Assembly: GCF_030695035.1 (NCBI RefSeq)
Contig: NZ_JAUYTT010000019.1
Location: 38,947 to 102,946 of the forward strand
Direction: 5' to 3'
Origin: Frigidibacter sp.
GTDB taxonomy: Bacteria > Pseudomonadota > Alphaproteobacteria > Rhodobacterales > Rhodobacteraceae
DNA length: 64,000 nt
Shown here piece by piece: positions 16,806-26,151 of the stretch. The notes beneath the pieces were generated by a model that did not search any database, had not been told where the DNA came from, and saw only the letters and a program-made list of their open reading frames with translations. Numbering within the stretch: the first letter of the stretch is position 1; each line of letters starts with the position of its first letter. A program made the translations under genes and the position numbers.

Positions 16806-18422
16806 ATGCTCGGGCTGATGCAGGACTGGCCGCTTCGGATCCACCGGCTGATCGACCACGCCGCCCGCCACCATGGCGGCCGGACCATTGCCAGCCGCAG
16901 CGTGGAAGGGCCGATGCATCGCACGGACTACGCCACCCTGCGCCGCCGCTCGCTCGCCCTGGCGCAGCGCCTGGTGCGGGAGGGGGTGCAGCCCGGTGAC
17001 CGCGTGGCGACGCTGGCCTGGAACACCTGGCGGCATATCGAGGCCTGGTACGGCATCACCGGGGCGGGGGCCATCTACCACACGCTGAACCCGCGCCTGT
17101 TCCCGGACCAGATCGCCTGGATCCTGAACCACGCCGAAAGCCGTCTGATGTTTCTGGACCTGTCCTTCGTGGCGCTGGCGGAGGGCATCGCGGCGAAACT
17201 GCCGCATATCACCCGCTACGTGGTCATGACCGACGCGGCCCACATGCCCGCCACCAGCCTGCCCGGCGCGGTGGATTACGAAAGCTGGCTGGCCGAGGCC
17301 GATGGCGACTTCGCCTGGCTGCCCGGTGAGGAGAATGCCGCCGCCGGCCTCTGCTACACCTCCGGCACCACCGGGGAGCCGAAGGGGGTGCTGTATTCGC
17401 ACCGCTCCAACCTGCTGCACGCGCTGGCGGTGGCGGCGCCGGACATGATGGGGCTTTCGGCGATGGACCGGGTGATGCCGGTGGTGCCGATGTTCCACGC
17501 GAATGGCTGGTGCCTGCCCTTCGTCGCGCCGCTCACGGGCGCCGGGCTGGTGCTGCCCGGGCCGAAGCTGGACGGGCCTTCGCTGCACGCGCTGATGCAG
17601 GCGGAAGGCGTCACCTTCACCGCCGCCGTGCCCACCGTCTGGCTCGGCCTGTTGCAGCATATGGAGGCGACGGGCAGCGAACTCACCACCCTGAAGCGCG
17701 TGGTGATCGGCGGTTCCGCCTGCCCGCGCGCCCTGACCAGCGCCTTCGAACAGCGCGGCATCCATGTGGTCCACGCCTGGGGCATGACCGAGACCAGCCC
17801 GATCGGCACCATCTGCGGCGTGAAGCCGGAAGTGGCGGGACGGGATGCGGAGGGTGTGCTGGATCTGCAGGAAACCCAGGGATTCCCCCCCTTCACGGTG
17901 GATATGCGGATCGTCGGCGATGATGGTGTGGAGAAGCCCTGGGACGGCGCCACCTTCGGCAACCTCCAGGTGCGCGGTCCCACCGTCACGCGCGGCTATT
18001 TCCGCACCGGGGATGCGCTGACGGAAGATGGCTGGTTCGAGACGGGCGATGTCGCGACCATCGATCCTGCCGGCTACATGCACATCACCGACCGCACCAA
18101 GGACGTGATCAAGTCCGGCGGCGAATGGATTTCCTCCATCGCGCTGGAAAACCTGGCGATGGGCCACCCGGATGTGGCGGAAGCCGCCGTGGTCGCCGCC
18201 CGCCATCCGAAATGGGATGAGCGGCCGCTGCTGGTGGTGGTGGCGAAGCCCGGCCGGACGGTGACGCGGGAGGGGATGGTGGCGCATCTGGCGCCGCATG
18301 TCGCGAAATGGTGGCTGCCTGATGATGTCGTGGTGGTGGAGGAAATCCCCCACACGGCGACCGGCAAGATCCTGAAGACGAAGCTGCGGGAACAGTTCGC
18401 GGGGTATTTCGGGGTGCCCTGA
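16806..18422 (+). CDS. Long-chain fatty acid--CoA ligase / AMP-dependent acyl-CoA synthetase
   Basis: A 538-residue cytosolic or membrane-associated enzyme that activates a carboxylic acid with ATP and CoA. The AMP-binding signature YTSGTTGEPKGVLYSHRS lies near residue 195, followed by GWGMTE-like HAWGMTETSP, the hinge DWFETGDVATIDPAGYMHITDRTKDVIKSGGEWIS, and the catalytic Lys in PHTATGKILKTKLREQF near the C-terminus. The opening ALRRRS..LAWN pattern resembles medium/long-chain FadD-like enzymes. Start ATG at 16806 has AGGGGGAA upstream. It lies with the patatin gene between chvI and chvG; a lipase and an acyl-CoA ligase together suggest lipid turnover. Confidence 0.92.
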   Translation: MLGLMQDWPLRIHRLIDHAARHHGGRTIASRSVEGPMHRTDYATLRRRSLALAQRLVREGVQPGDRVATLAWNTWRHIEAWYGITGAGAIYHTLNPRLFPDQIAWILNHAESRLMFLDLSFVALAEGIAAKLPHITRYVVMTDAAHMPATSLPGAVDYESWLAEADGDFAWLPGEENAAAGLCYTSGTTGEPKGVLYSHRSNLLHALAVAAPDMMGLSAMDRVMPVVPMFHANGWCLPFVAPLTGAGLVLPGPKLDGPSLHALMQAEGVTFTAAVPTVWLGLLQHMEATGSELTTLKRVVIGGSACPRALTSAFEQRGIHVVHAWGMTETSPIGTICGVKPEVAGRDAEGVLDLQETQGFPPFTVDMRIVGDDGVEKPWDGATFGNLQVRGPTVTRGYFRTGDALTEDGWFETGDVATIDPAGYMHITDRTKDVIKSGGEWISSIALENLAMGHPDVAEAAVVAARHPKWDERPLLVVVAKPGRTVTREGMVAHLAPHVAKWWLPDDVVVVEEIPHTATGKILKTKLREQFAGYFGVP

Positions 18423-18537
18423 AGGCGGGCTAGCCTCGCACCCGGATGATACGGGATGCCGGACATGGCGGGCGCGGAACTGGAGACCGGCGCGGCGGCG
18501 CGCTCCCTCACCCCTGGCTGCGGCGCGGCCGGCTGAC

Positions 18538-19494
18538 ATGGCGCGTCCCCGGCTCGGCATTGCCCTCGGCAGCGGCTCCGCGCGTGGCTGGGCGCATATC
18601 GGCGTGCTCGACGCGCTGGCGGAAGCCGGCATCGCCCCCGACATCGTCTGCGGCACCTCGATCGGCGCCCTGGTCGGTGCCGCCCATTCGGCCGGCCACC
18701 TGGCGAAGCTGCGGGAATGGGTGGAGGCGGCGACCTGGCGGGAGATTGTCGGCCTGCTGGATGTGCGGCTGACCGGCGGCGGGCTGATCGAAGGCAAGGA
18801 ACTGCTGGGCTTCCTGAACGGCCTGGGCCTCGCCGGCCCGATCGAGAGCCAGCCGCTTCGCTTCGCCGCGGTGGCGACGGAACTCGCCACCGGGCGGGAG
18901 ATCTGGCTGCAGTCCGGCCCGATGCATGAGGCGGTGCGCGCCTCCGCCGCCCTGCCTGGCCTGTTCAGCCCGGTGCTGCGGGACGGCAAGTGGCTGGTGG
19001 ATGGCGGGCTGTGCAACCCGGTGCCGGTCTCGGTCTGCCGGGCGCTGGGGGCGGATGTCATCATCGCCGTCAACCTGAACGGGGACCTGGTTGGCCGGCG
19101 CTTCGAGACCACCCCGCCCACGCCCACGCCCACGCCCACGCCGTCGCCCTCGTCGTCGCCGGGCCCGGGCGGGGAGGGCATGGCCCGGGCCCTGGCCCAG
19201 CTTCCCGCGGCGCTGCGGGACCAGGCGGAGGCGCTGGGGGCGCGGCTATTTCCGAATGGCGGCGCCCGGAACGGCCTGGCCAGCCCCGGCTATTTCGACG
19301 TGCTGGCCAATTCCATCAACATCATGCAGGACCAGATCACCCGCACCCGGCTGGCCGGGGAGCCGCCGCATGTGCTGCTGCTGCCCCGGCTGCGCGACAT
19401 GGCGCTGATGGATTTCCACCGGGGGCGAGAGGCCATCGCCGAGGGCCGCGCCTGCGTCGAACAGGCGCTTCCCGCACTGCGGCGGTATCTTTGA
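18538..19494 (+). CDS. Patatin-like phospholipase family protein
   Basis: A 318-residue predicted serine lipase of the RssA/NTE group. The oxyanion motif GSGSARGWAHIGVL opens the protein, the nucleophile is Ser41 in GTSIG, and the dyad Asp155 lies in VDGG. There is no signal peptide, so it probably acts on the cytosolic face of the membrane. Between the catalytic domain and the C-terminal helices sits a Pro-Thr/Ser-Pro linker (PTPTPTPTPSPSSSPGPG) coded by a hexamer repeat. The gene follows the acyl-CoA ligase on the same strand after 115 bases. Confidence 0.9.
   Translation: MARPRLGIALGSGSARGWAHIGVLDALAEAGIAPDIVCGTSIGALVGAAHSAGHLAKLREWVEAATWREIVGLLDVRLTGGGLIEGKELLGFLNGLGLAGPIESQPLRFAAVATELATGREIWLQSGPMHEAVRASAALPGLFSPVLRDGKWLVDGGLCNPVPVSVCRALGADVIIAVNLNGDLVGRRFETTPPTPTPTPTPSPSSSPGPGGEGMARALAQLPAALRDQAEALGARLFPNGGARNGLASPGYFDVLANSINIMQDQITRTRLAGEPPHVLLLPRLRDMALMDFHRGREAIAEGRACVEQALPALRRYL
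19115..19142 (+). repeat. CGCCCA hexamer repeat in the patatin gene
   Basis: Four exact CGCCCA copies (19115-19138) and a partial fifth encode the alternating Pro-Thr linker of the patatin. Six-base units keep the frame, so copy number can vary without loss of the protein. Confidence 0.8.
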
Positions 19495-19552
19495 CGCGCG
19501 CACCGAAGGTGGCCGCGCGGCTGACGCCGCGTAGCCATTCGGAGCATCGTCC

Positions 19553-19569
19553 CGAGGCCCGAGGCCTCG
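19553..19569. terminator. Short dyad between convergent patatin and chvI genes
   Basis: CGAGGCC and GGCCTCG form a 7-base-pair hairpin with a three-base loop in the 124-base space between two convergent genes. There is no T run on either side, so it is only a candidate bidirectional terminator. Confidence 0.35.
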
Positions 19570-19618
19570 TCGTCACGCCCTTGGCGTGCCTGCGGCACGA
19601 CCGAGCTCAAGGATCTCC

Positions 19619-20320
19619 TCAGGCTTCCTTGTAGCGATAGCCCAGCCCGTACAGCGTCTCGATCTGCTGGAAATCGTCATCCACCGCGCGGAACTTCTTC
19701 CGCACGCGCTTCACATGGCTGTCGATGGTGCGGTCATCGACATAGATGTTCTCGCCATAGGCGCCGTCGATCAGCTGGTCGCGGTTCTTCACCATGCCGG
19801 GGCGCACGGCCAGCGCCTTCACCAGCAGGAATTCCGTGACCGTCAGCTGCACCTGCTTTCCCTTCCACATGCAGGTGTGCTTCGTCTCATCCAGCACCAG
19901 GTCGCCGCGGGCGATGATGCCGCCGGCCGGCGTGCCGCTGCCCTCGGCGCGGCCGGCCTCGTTGCGGCGCAGCAGGGCGCGGATACGCTCCAGCAGCAGG
20001 CGCTGGCTGAACGGCTTGGTGATGTAGTCATCCGCGCCGAGTCGGAGGCCCATCAGCTCATCCAGCTCGTCATCCTTGCTGGTCAGGAAGATCACCGGCA
20101 TGGCGCTGCGCTGGCGGAGGCGCTGCAGCAGCTCCATCCCATCCATGCGCGGCATCTTGATATCGAGCACCGCGAGGTCCGCCGGCCGGGCCATCAGCCC
20201 CTGCAATGCGCTTTCCCCGTCGGTGAAGGTGCGGACGGTGAAACCTTCCTGCTCCAGGGTCATGGAGACGCTGGTCAGGATGTTGCGGTCGTCATCCACC
20301 AGGGCAATGGTGTGCGGCAC
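19619..20320 (-). CDS. chvI: Response regulator transcription factor ChvI
   Basis: A 233-residue OmpR/PhoB-type regulator. The receiver domain has the acidic pair DDD at residues 9-11, the phospho-acceptor Asp53 in [11 protein letters not shown], Thr in FLTSKDD and Lys in ITKPFSQ. The DNA-binding winged helix ends in [37 protein letters not shown], which strongly resembles ChvI. The cognate kinase ChvG is at 14986-16683 on the same strand. The two are normally adjacent; here an acyl-CoA ligase and a patatin lie between. pckA lies divergently beyond one gene, a linkage known from rhizobia, where ChvI affects acid and envelope responses. Confidence 0.93.
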   Translation of the reverse strand: MPHTIALVDDDRNILTSVSMTLEQEGFTVRTFTDGESALQGLMARPADLAVLDIKMPRMDGMELLQRLRQRSAMPVIFLTSKDDELDELMGLRLGADDYITKPFSQRLLLERIRALLRRNEAGRAEGSGTPAGGIIARGDLVLDETKHTCMWKGKQVQLTVTEFLLVKALAVRPGMVKNRDQLIDGAYGENIYVDDRTIDSHVKRVRKKFRAVDDDFQQIETLYGLGYRYKEA

Positions 20321-20433
20321 GGGGTGCTCCTCATGGCGCGGGGCGCCGCTAACACGGACGCAAGGGCGCCGGTCCGATTCTCTGTAACCGCAGATTGTGG
20401 CAAAGCCGGGTCACGCAAAGGGCTGACGAGGAA

Positions 20434-21147
20434 ATGAGCGAGGACGACCACGGATTTACCGCCCGCCGCCTGCTGCGCGGTGCCGCTGCCGCCACCCTGG
20501 CGACCTCCGCCGAGGGCCAGCCCTTCGCCAGCCTGGTGACGCCTGCGGTGCTGCCAGACCTGACCGTGCTGCTGCTGCTGTCCGACCTGTCCGAGCACAC
20601 CCGCCACCTGAAGGCGGAGCCCCGCTGTTCGCTGCTGGCCCAGGGGGTGCCGGAGAACGCCAACCCGCAGACCGCGCCGCGCGTGACCATCACCGGGCTG
20701 GCCGAGCTGGCGCCGGCGGATCTCAAGCCGCGCTGGCTGGCGCGCCACCCCTATGCCGCCTTCTACGCCGGTTTCGGCGATTTCCGCCTGTGGCGCATCC
20801 GCCCCGCCGCCGCCCTGCTGGTGGCCGGCTTCGCCCGCGCCACCCGGCTGCGCCAGGCCGATCTGCTGCCCGATCCCGCCGCGGTCGAAGCCCTGGCGGC
20901 GGCGGAGGCCGGGATCATCGGCCATGTGAATGATGACCACGCCGATGCGCTGTCCGCCATCGCCACCGGCCTGCTCGGCAAGCCCGCGGGCGATTGGCGG
21001 ATGACGGGGGTGGACCCGGATGGCTGCGACCTGGCGGCGGGGGAGGTTGTGGCCCGGCTGGACTGGCCCGCCCCGGTTGCAGATGCTGGCGGGATTCGCG
21101 TGGCGCTTGTGGCGGCGACGCGCGAGGCCCGGGCAAAAATCGGCTAA
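20434..21147 (+). CDS. HugZ-like pyridoxamine 5'-phosphate oxidase family protein with DUF2470 domain
   Basis: A 237-residue cytosolic protein. The N-terminal split-barrel (FMN-binding fold) reads AARRLLRGAAAATLATSAEGQPFASLVTPAVLPDLTVLLLLSDLSEHTRHLKAEPRCSLL. The C-terminal DUF2470 part has HVNDDHADALSAIA and VDPDGCDL. This two-domain form is that of HugZ-type haem-utilisation proteins, but many homologues have unknown roles, so haem use is only a suggestion. No haem-uptake genes are nearby. The start at 20434 follows GACGAGGAA. It sits between chvI (divergent) and pckA. Confidence 0.85.
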   Translation: MSEDDHGFTARRLLRGAAAATLATSAEGQPFASLVTPAVLPDLTVLLLLSDLSEHTRHLKAEPRCSLLAQGVPENANPQTAPRVTITGLAELAPADLKPRWLARHPYAAFYAGFGDFRLWRIRPAAALLVAGFARATRLRQADLLPDPAAVEALAAAEAGIIGHVNDDHADALSAIATGLLGKPAGDWRMTGVDPDGCDLAAGEVVARLDWPAPVADAGGIRVALVAATREARAKIG

Positions 21148-21183
21148 ACAGCGAAGGTTGAACAAGTAACCAACCGGTTCGCG

Positions 21184-21213
21184 TTGATTGTGACAGCTTA
21201 CCCGCCCTAATTT
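21184..21213 (+). promoter_or_regulatory. Possible pckA promoter
   Basis: TTGATT and TAATTT are separated by 18 bases, 80 bases upstream of the pckA start, in the only AT-richer patch of this gap. The boxes are weak matches and the assignment is by eye. Confidence 0.3.
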
Positions 21214-21294
21214 GGCCGCCACGAGCGCCTATCAGGGGACGCACGGTGCGGCTGGCGCGTTTATGGTCCTGGCGCACCTTTTTGGAGGCTTGCG

Positions 21295-22890
<1,596 letters not shown>

Positions 22891-23004
22891 GGCAGTATCG
22901 CGTGATGACTGAGGTGGACCGACCGAAAGTCTGAACCACGCGACCGGACCAGGCGGGCCCATGATGCGTGGTGAACGCATCCTGGGCCAGCGGGCCGGCC
23001 CGGA

Positions 23005-24168
23005 TCAGTCCGGCCGCTCCGTCTCCGCATGCAGCTTGGCGGGCAGGCGGTAGCTGATCGGGCCCTTGTCGTCGTAGGACATGCCCAGCATGTGGCTGTA
23101 CTGCCCCGCCCGCCGGCGGCCTTCCTGCCCGGGAATCCACTTCCGCATCAGCCGGTCCGTCCTGGCGCGGAGCCGGAAGAAGGGCAGCACCCCGAAGGTC
23201 GAGAGCTTCGGAAAGTTCAACTGGTCCGCCATCTCGTCGCCGAGCAGGGCGCGTGAAACGCGATAGACATACTGCGCCAGCTTGCGCCGCTTCCCGGGGT
23301 CCGTGATCCCGGCCACCAGGGCGGCGGAGTTGATCAGGCCATTGGCCACCAGGATCGCCTCCATATGCGGCGGTGGCTCGCACATCCGCCCGATCCGGAC
23401 GATGCGCTGCGCATCCTCGGCCGTCACCGCCTGCATCTCCGCCGGCACGCCCATCAGGTGGCCGGAGTAGCGCCAGGTGTGCATGAAGCTGTCCACCTCC
23501 TCCTGCGTCATCTGCAGGCCGAGCTGCTTGCCGCGCATCAGCAACTGGCCGGAGAAGGCCGAAGCCGCGAAGGCGATATGCGAGGCGCTGAGCGGCACGC
23601 CCCAGGCCGCCTTGTCCCATTCCTCGGAGCGGTTCAGCATCTGGCGGACGCGCGCATGGATCATCCGGATGCGGACGGACAGTTTCCAGCCTTCCGCCTG
23701 CCGGTCCAGCCCGCCCATCATGAAGATCTCGACCAGGTGGCGGTTGTTCTGGTGCATCCGCGACACGCCGGTATCCGTCACCCGCCCGGTGATGGCGAAG
23801 GATTTGCTGATCATCGTGGCGAAGCCCTCGACCAGCACGGCGCCGACGAAGGCGCCGAGCAGCAGTTCGAGGTTGGCGTGGAAGGCATGGCTGCCGGCGC
23901 GCGTGGCCTCCGGATCGTACCAGTCCGGCACGCGCTCGATCTCCGCGAACAGGGCGCGCATCGGCTCCGGCGCCTCGGCCAGGGCCGCGCCGCCCTCCTC
24001 GATACCCTTCTGGATCCAGATCTTTTCCTCGCCAGGCTTGAGCGAGGCGAGCGCCGCATCGGCCAGGGGGTCGCCCTCGGTGATGAAGCGGAGGTAGGTT
24101 TCCGCCATCTGCGGATCGTGCTTGCGTGCCTCGGCGAAGCCAGCAGCATATTCCGTCGGGATGTTCAT
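23005..24168 (-). CDS. Oxygenase MpaB family protein (DUF2236)
   Basis: A 387-residue protein of the DUF2236 family, now related to the fungal MpaB oxygenase and the bacterial rubber oxygenase Lcp, which bind haem b. The conserved helical core is visible: RAGSHAFHANLELLLGAFVGAVLVEGFATMISKSF, GRVTDTGVSRMHQNNRHLVEIFMMGG, RIRMIHARVR, and WRYSGHLMGVPAEM, whose His residues are candidate haem ligands. No signal peptide is evident. The start at 24168 (MNIPTEYAAG) has a GGAAA-like site; the upstream extension to 24264 was rejected. It diverges from an SDR gene, and the substrate is unknown. Confidence 0.85.
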   Translation of the reverse strand: MNIPTEYAAGFAEARKHDPQMAETYLRFITEGDPLADAALASLKPGEEKIWIQKGIEEGGAALAEAPEPMRALFAEIERVPDWYDPEATRAGSHAFHANLELLLGAFVGAVLVEGFATMISKSFAITGRVTDTGVSRMHQNNRHLVEIFMMGGLDRQAEGWKLSVRIRMIHARVRQMLNRSEEWDKAAWGVPLSASHIAFAASAFSGQLLMRGKQLGLQMTQEEVDSFMHTWRYSGHLMGVPAEMQAVTAEDAQRIVRIGRMCEPPPHMEAILVANGLINSAALVAGITDPGKRRKLAQYVYRVSRALLGDEMADQLNFPKLSTFGVLPFFRLRARTDRLMRKWIPGQEGRRRAGQYSHMLGMSYDDKGPISYRLPAKLHAETERPD

Positions 24169-24294
24169 GGCCGGCGGTTTCCTTCCATTATGGGAGCAGG
24201 TCCACGGCCCCACCGCCGCGAACAGCCAACCGGGGCCTGAGCCTGTGCTGCCGATCCGATTCAACTTGAATGCAAATCAACGGGGGAAACGCGC

Positions 24295-25062
24295 GTGAAT
24301 CAAGCGCATTTGCAAAAATTCGACCTGACCGGGCGGGTCGCCCTGGTCACCGGTGCCTCGCGCGGCCTCGGCGCCGCCATGGCGCGCGGGCTGGCCCAGG
24401 CGGGGGCGGAGGTGATCCTGAACGGCCGCGACCAGGCCGCGCTGGAAGCCCAGGCGGGGTCCCTGCGCGCCGAGGGCCTGGCCTGCCGCATCAGTGCCTT
24501 CGACGTGACAGATGGCCCGGCGGTGGAGGCGGCGGTGGCCGGCCTCGGCCCGATCGACGTCCTGCTGCACAATGCCGGCAACCAGCACCGCGCGCCGATC
24601 GAGGAGACGACGGAGGAAGGCTGGCACAGCGTGATCGACACGCACCTGACGGCGCTGTGGCGGCTGTCCCGCCTGATCGTCCCGGGGATGAAGGAACGCC
24701 GCCGCGGCAAGGTGATCGCCACCGGCAGCCTGGCGAGCGACCTCGGCCGCGCCACCATCACGCCCTATGCCTCGGCCAAGGGCGGGCTGAAGATGTTCAT
24801 CCGCGCGCTGGCCGTGGAACTCGGGCCGTGGAACATCCAGTGCAATGCGATCGGGCCGGGCTGGTTCGACACGGATATGAACAAGGCGCTGCTGACCAAC
24901 CCGGACTGGCTCGCCATGGTGCAGCGCCGCTGCCCGGCCGGGCGCTATGCGGATCCGGAGGAGATTGCGGGGACGGCGGTTTTCCTGGCTTCCCCGGCGT
25001 CCGACTTCGTCTCGGGGCAGTTGCTGTTCGTCGATGGTGGCGTCACGGCCAGCATGACTTGA
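24295..25062 (+). CDS. SDR family NAD(P)-dependent oxidoreductase
   Basis: A 255-residue classical short-chain dehydrogenase with a GTG start preceded by GGGGGAAA. The cofactor motif is TGASRGLGAAMARGLAQAG, the NAG motif is HNAGN, the catalytic Ser lies in ATGSLASD and Tyr-Lys in YASAKGG. The C-terminus ends GQLLFVDGGVTASM, as in gluconate 5-dehydrogenase-like and 3-oxoacyl-ACP reductase-like members. The substrate cannot be called from sequence. It diverges from the MpaB-type gene, sharing a 126-base intergenic space, and converges on nsrR. Confidence 0.92.
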   Translation: MNQAHLQKFDLTGRVALVTGASRGLGAAMARGLAQAGAEVILNGRDQAALEAQAGSLRAEGLACRISAFDVTDGPAVEAAVAGLGPIDVLLHNAGNQHRAPIEETTEEGWHSVIDTHLTALWRLSRLIVPGMKERRRGKVIATGSLASDLGRATITPYASAKGGLKMFIRALAVELGPWNIQCNAIGPGWFDTDMNKALLTNPDWLAMVQRRCPAGRYADPEEIAGTAVFLASPASDFVSGQLLFVDGGVTASMT

Positions 25063-25063
25063 T

Positions 25064-25495
25064 TCAGCCCGGCAAGCCCAGCAGGTCGCGCAGCTCCGCC
25101 TGGGGCTGCGCGATATCGGCCAGGGTGGTGCCATCCAGCACCGCCAGGAACGCGGCCCTTGCCTGATGCAGCGCCTGTTTCAGGCGGCAGGCGGGCAGGA
25201 TGGCGCAGGCGCCGCCGCCCAGGCAGGGCACCAGCGCCATATCCGGCTCCATCTGCCGCACCACCTCCCCCACCGTGATCGCCTCCGCCGGCCGCGCCAG
25301 CGCCAGCCCGCCGCCACGCCCGCGCAGGGTGCGGACATGGCCGGACTGGCCGAGCTGGTGCGCCACCTTCATCAGGTGGTTCTCCGAGATGCCATAGGCC
25401 TGTGCCACCTCCGCGATGGTGGGCCGCTGCCCCGGCGTGATCGCCAGGTGGATCAGCATGCGAAGGGCGTAGTCGGTGAGGGTGGTGAGGCGCAT
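25064..25495 (-). CDS. nsrR: Rrf2 family NO-sensing repressor NsrR
   Basis: A 143-residue Rrf2-type winged-helix regulator. The start MRLTTLTDYALRML is the family N-terminus; the upstream extension to 25558 was rejected. Cys91, Cys97 and Cys103 (spacing X5, X5) fit the iron-sulfur ligands of NsrR, whose cluster reacts with nitric oxide to release DNA. Two operator-like dyads lie just upstream, one a perfect AAGATGTAT/ATACATCTT palindrome of NsrR type. The divergent small membrane gene and the truncated haemoglobin gene are the likely targets, with autoregulation probable. Identity as NsrR rather than another Rrf2 protein rests on the Cys spacing plus the operator. Confidence 0.88.
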   Translation of the reverse strand: MRLTTLTDYALRMLIHLAITPGQRPTIAEVAQAYGISENHLMKVAHQLGQSGHVRTLRGRGGGLALARPAEAITVGEVVRQMEPDMALVPCLGGGACAILPACRLKQALHQARAAFLAVLDGTTLADIAQPQAELRDLLGLPG

Positions 25496-25501
25496 GATTT
25501 G

Positions 25502-25524
25502 AAGATGCATTATCCATATTGCTT
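25502..25524. promoter_or_regulatory. Second, imperfect NsrR-type operator
   Basis: AAGATGCAT, five bases, ATATTGCTT: the left half is a full match to an NsrR half-site, the right half only partial. It lies seven bases upstream of the nsrR start, where binding would repress nsrR itself. Confidence 0.45.
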
Positions 25525-25548
25525 TGCAAGCGTCATGCGGCCTAAGAT
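25519..25548 (+). promoter_or_regulatory. Possible promoter of the NO-response genes
   Basis: TTGCTT (25519-25524) and TAAGAT (25543-25548) are 18 bases apart. The -10 box overlaps the perfect NsrR dyad and the -35 box overlaps the end of the second dyad, which would allow direct repression. Confidence 0.4.
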
Positions 25549-25567
25549 GTATGGACAATACATCTTA
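25543..25567. promoter_or_regulatory. NsrR operator, perfect dyad
   Basis: TAAGATGTAT and ATACATCTTA are exact reverse complements around a five-base spacer. The half-site agrees with the known NsrR consensus (AAGATG followed by a pyrimidine-A). It ends where the AGGAGG ribosome site of the small membrane gene begins, so bound repressor would block transcription of the divergent unit. Confidence 0.8.
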
Positions 25568-25577
25568 GGAGGCCTCG

Positions 25578-25730
25578 ATGAGTCCCGTCGGCCTGTTCCT
25601 GTTGCCCGGCAACCTCGTCAGCGACGCGCTGCACATCCAGGACCGCGACAGCCGCGTCATGCTGCGCACGCTGGTCAATATGCTGGTCTGGAACCTGGTG
25701 GCGGTGCTCGCCATCCTGCCCTTCCTGTGA
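25578..25730 (+). CDS. Uncharacterised 50-residue membrane peptide in the NsrR unit
   Basis: A short gene with an AGGAGG site five bases before ATG. The peptide begins MSPVGLFLLPGNLVSDAL, has a charged centre (IQDRDSR) and ends in one hydrophobic helix (about residues 31-50, LVNMLVWNLVAVLAILPFL). I do not recognise a family. It lies directly behind a perfect NsrR operator and 13 bases ahead of the truncated haemoglobin gene, so it should be made under nitric-oxide stress. It could anchor or help a membrane NO-related complex, but that is inference from position only. The strong ribosome site and operator make it a likely real gene. Confidence 0.65.
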   Translation: MSPVGLFLLPGNLVSDALHIQDRDSRVMLRTLVNMLVWNLVAVLAILPFL

Positions 25731-25743
25731 TGCCGGTCCCGTG

Positions 25744-26118
25744 ATGCCGGAGATTACCGAAGCGCAGATCGCCCGGCTGGTGGAGCATTTCTATGCCCGG
25801 ATCCGCCGCGATCCGGTGCTTGGCCCCGTCTTCCACAGCGCGATCGGCACGGAGTGGGACGCGCATCTGGACAAGCTGCGCCGCTTCTGGTCCGCGGTGA
25901 TGCTGCGCAGTGGCGCCTATCACGGCGACCCATACACCGCGCATCTGCGTCTGCCCGGCCTGACGCCGGCGATGTTCGATGCCTGGCTCGGGCTGTTCGA
26001 GGAAAGTTGCCGGGACCTGTTCCCGGATGCGACGGCGCAGGCCTTCATCGACCGTGCGCAGCGCATTGCCCGCAGCCTGCGGATGGGGCTGTTCGAAAGG
26101 CTGCCGCTGCGGCCCTGA
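25744..26118 (+). CDS. Group III truncated haemoglobin
   Basis: A 124-residue globin of the 2-on-2 type. The GAYHGDPYTAHLRLP block carries the likely proximal His67 and is typical of group III (trHb3, Cgb/Ctb type). The FYARIRRDPVLGPVF and WSAVMLRSG stretches are also characteristic. Group III globins are linked to nitric-oxide and oxygen handling; Campylobacter Ctb is controlled by a NO-responsive regulator. Here the gene follows an NsrR operator and a small membrane peptide in one short unit. GTG at 25741 directly precedes the chosen ATG and could be the start instead. It converges on the MFS gene, with a hairpin between. Confidence 0.93.
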   Translation: MPEITEAQIARLVEHFYARIRRDPVLGPVFHSAIGTEWDAHLDKLRRFWSAVMLRSGAYHGDPYTAHLRLPGLTPAMFDAWLGLFEESCRDLFPDATAQAFIDRAQRIARSLRMGLFERLPLRP

Positions 26119-26119
26119 C

Positions 26120-26151
26120 GCATTTTCCGGGAAGCCCCGCTGGGAAAATGC
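26120..26151. terminator. Dyad between convergent globin and MFS genes
   Basis: GCATTTTCC and GGAAAATGC form a 9-base-pair stem exactly filling the 33 bases between the two stop codons. Its position suggests a bidirectional terminator. The AT pairs lie within the stem, so there is no separate T tract. Confidence 0.5.

Noticed and set aside
19115..19142. Short repeat that could suggest a CRISPR array
   Set aside because: Contiguous hexamers without spacers, inside a coding region.
16779..19181. 800-codon minus-strand open frame opposite the acyl-CoA ligase and patatin genes
   Set aside because: Low-complexity His/Arg/Gly protein, no ribosome site or domain; shadow of two real genes.
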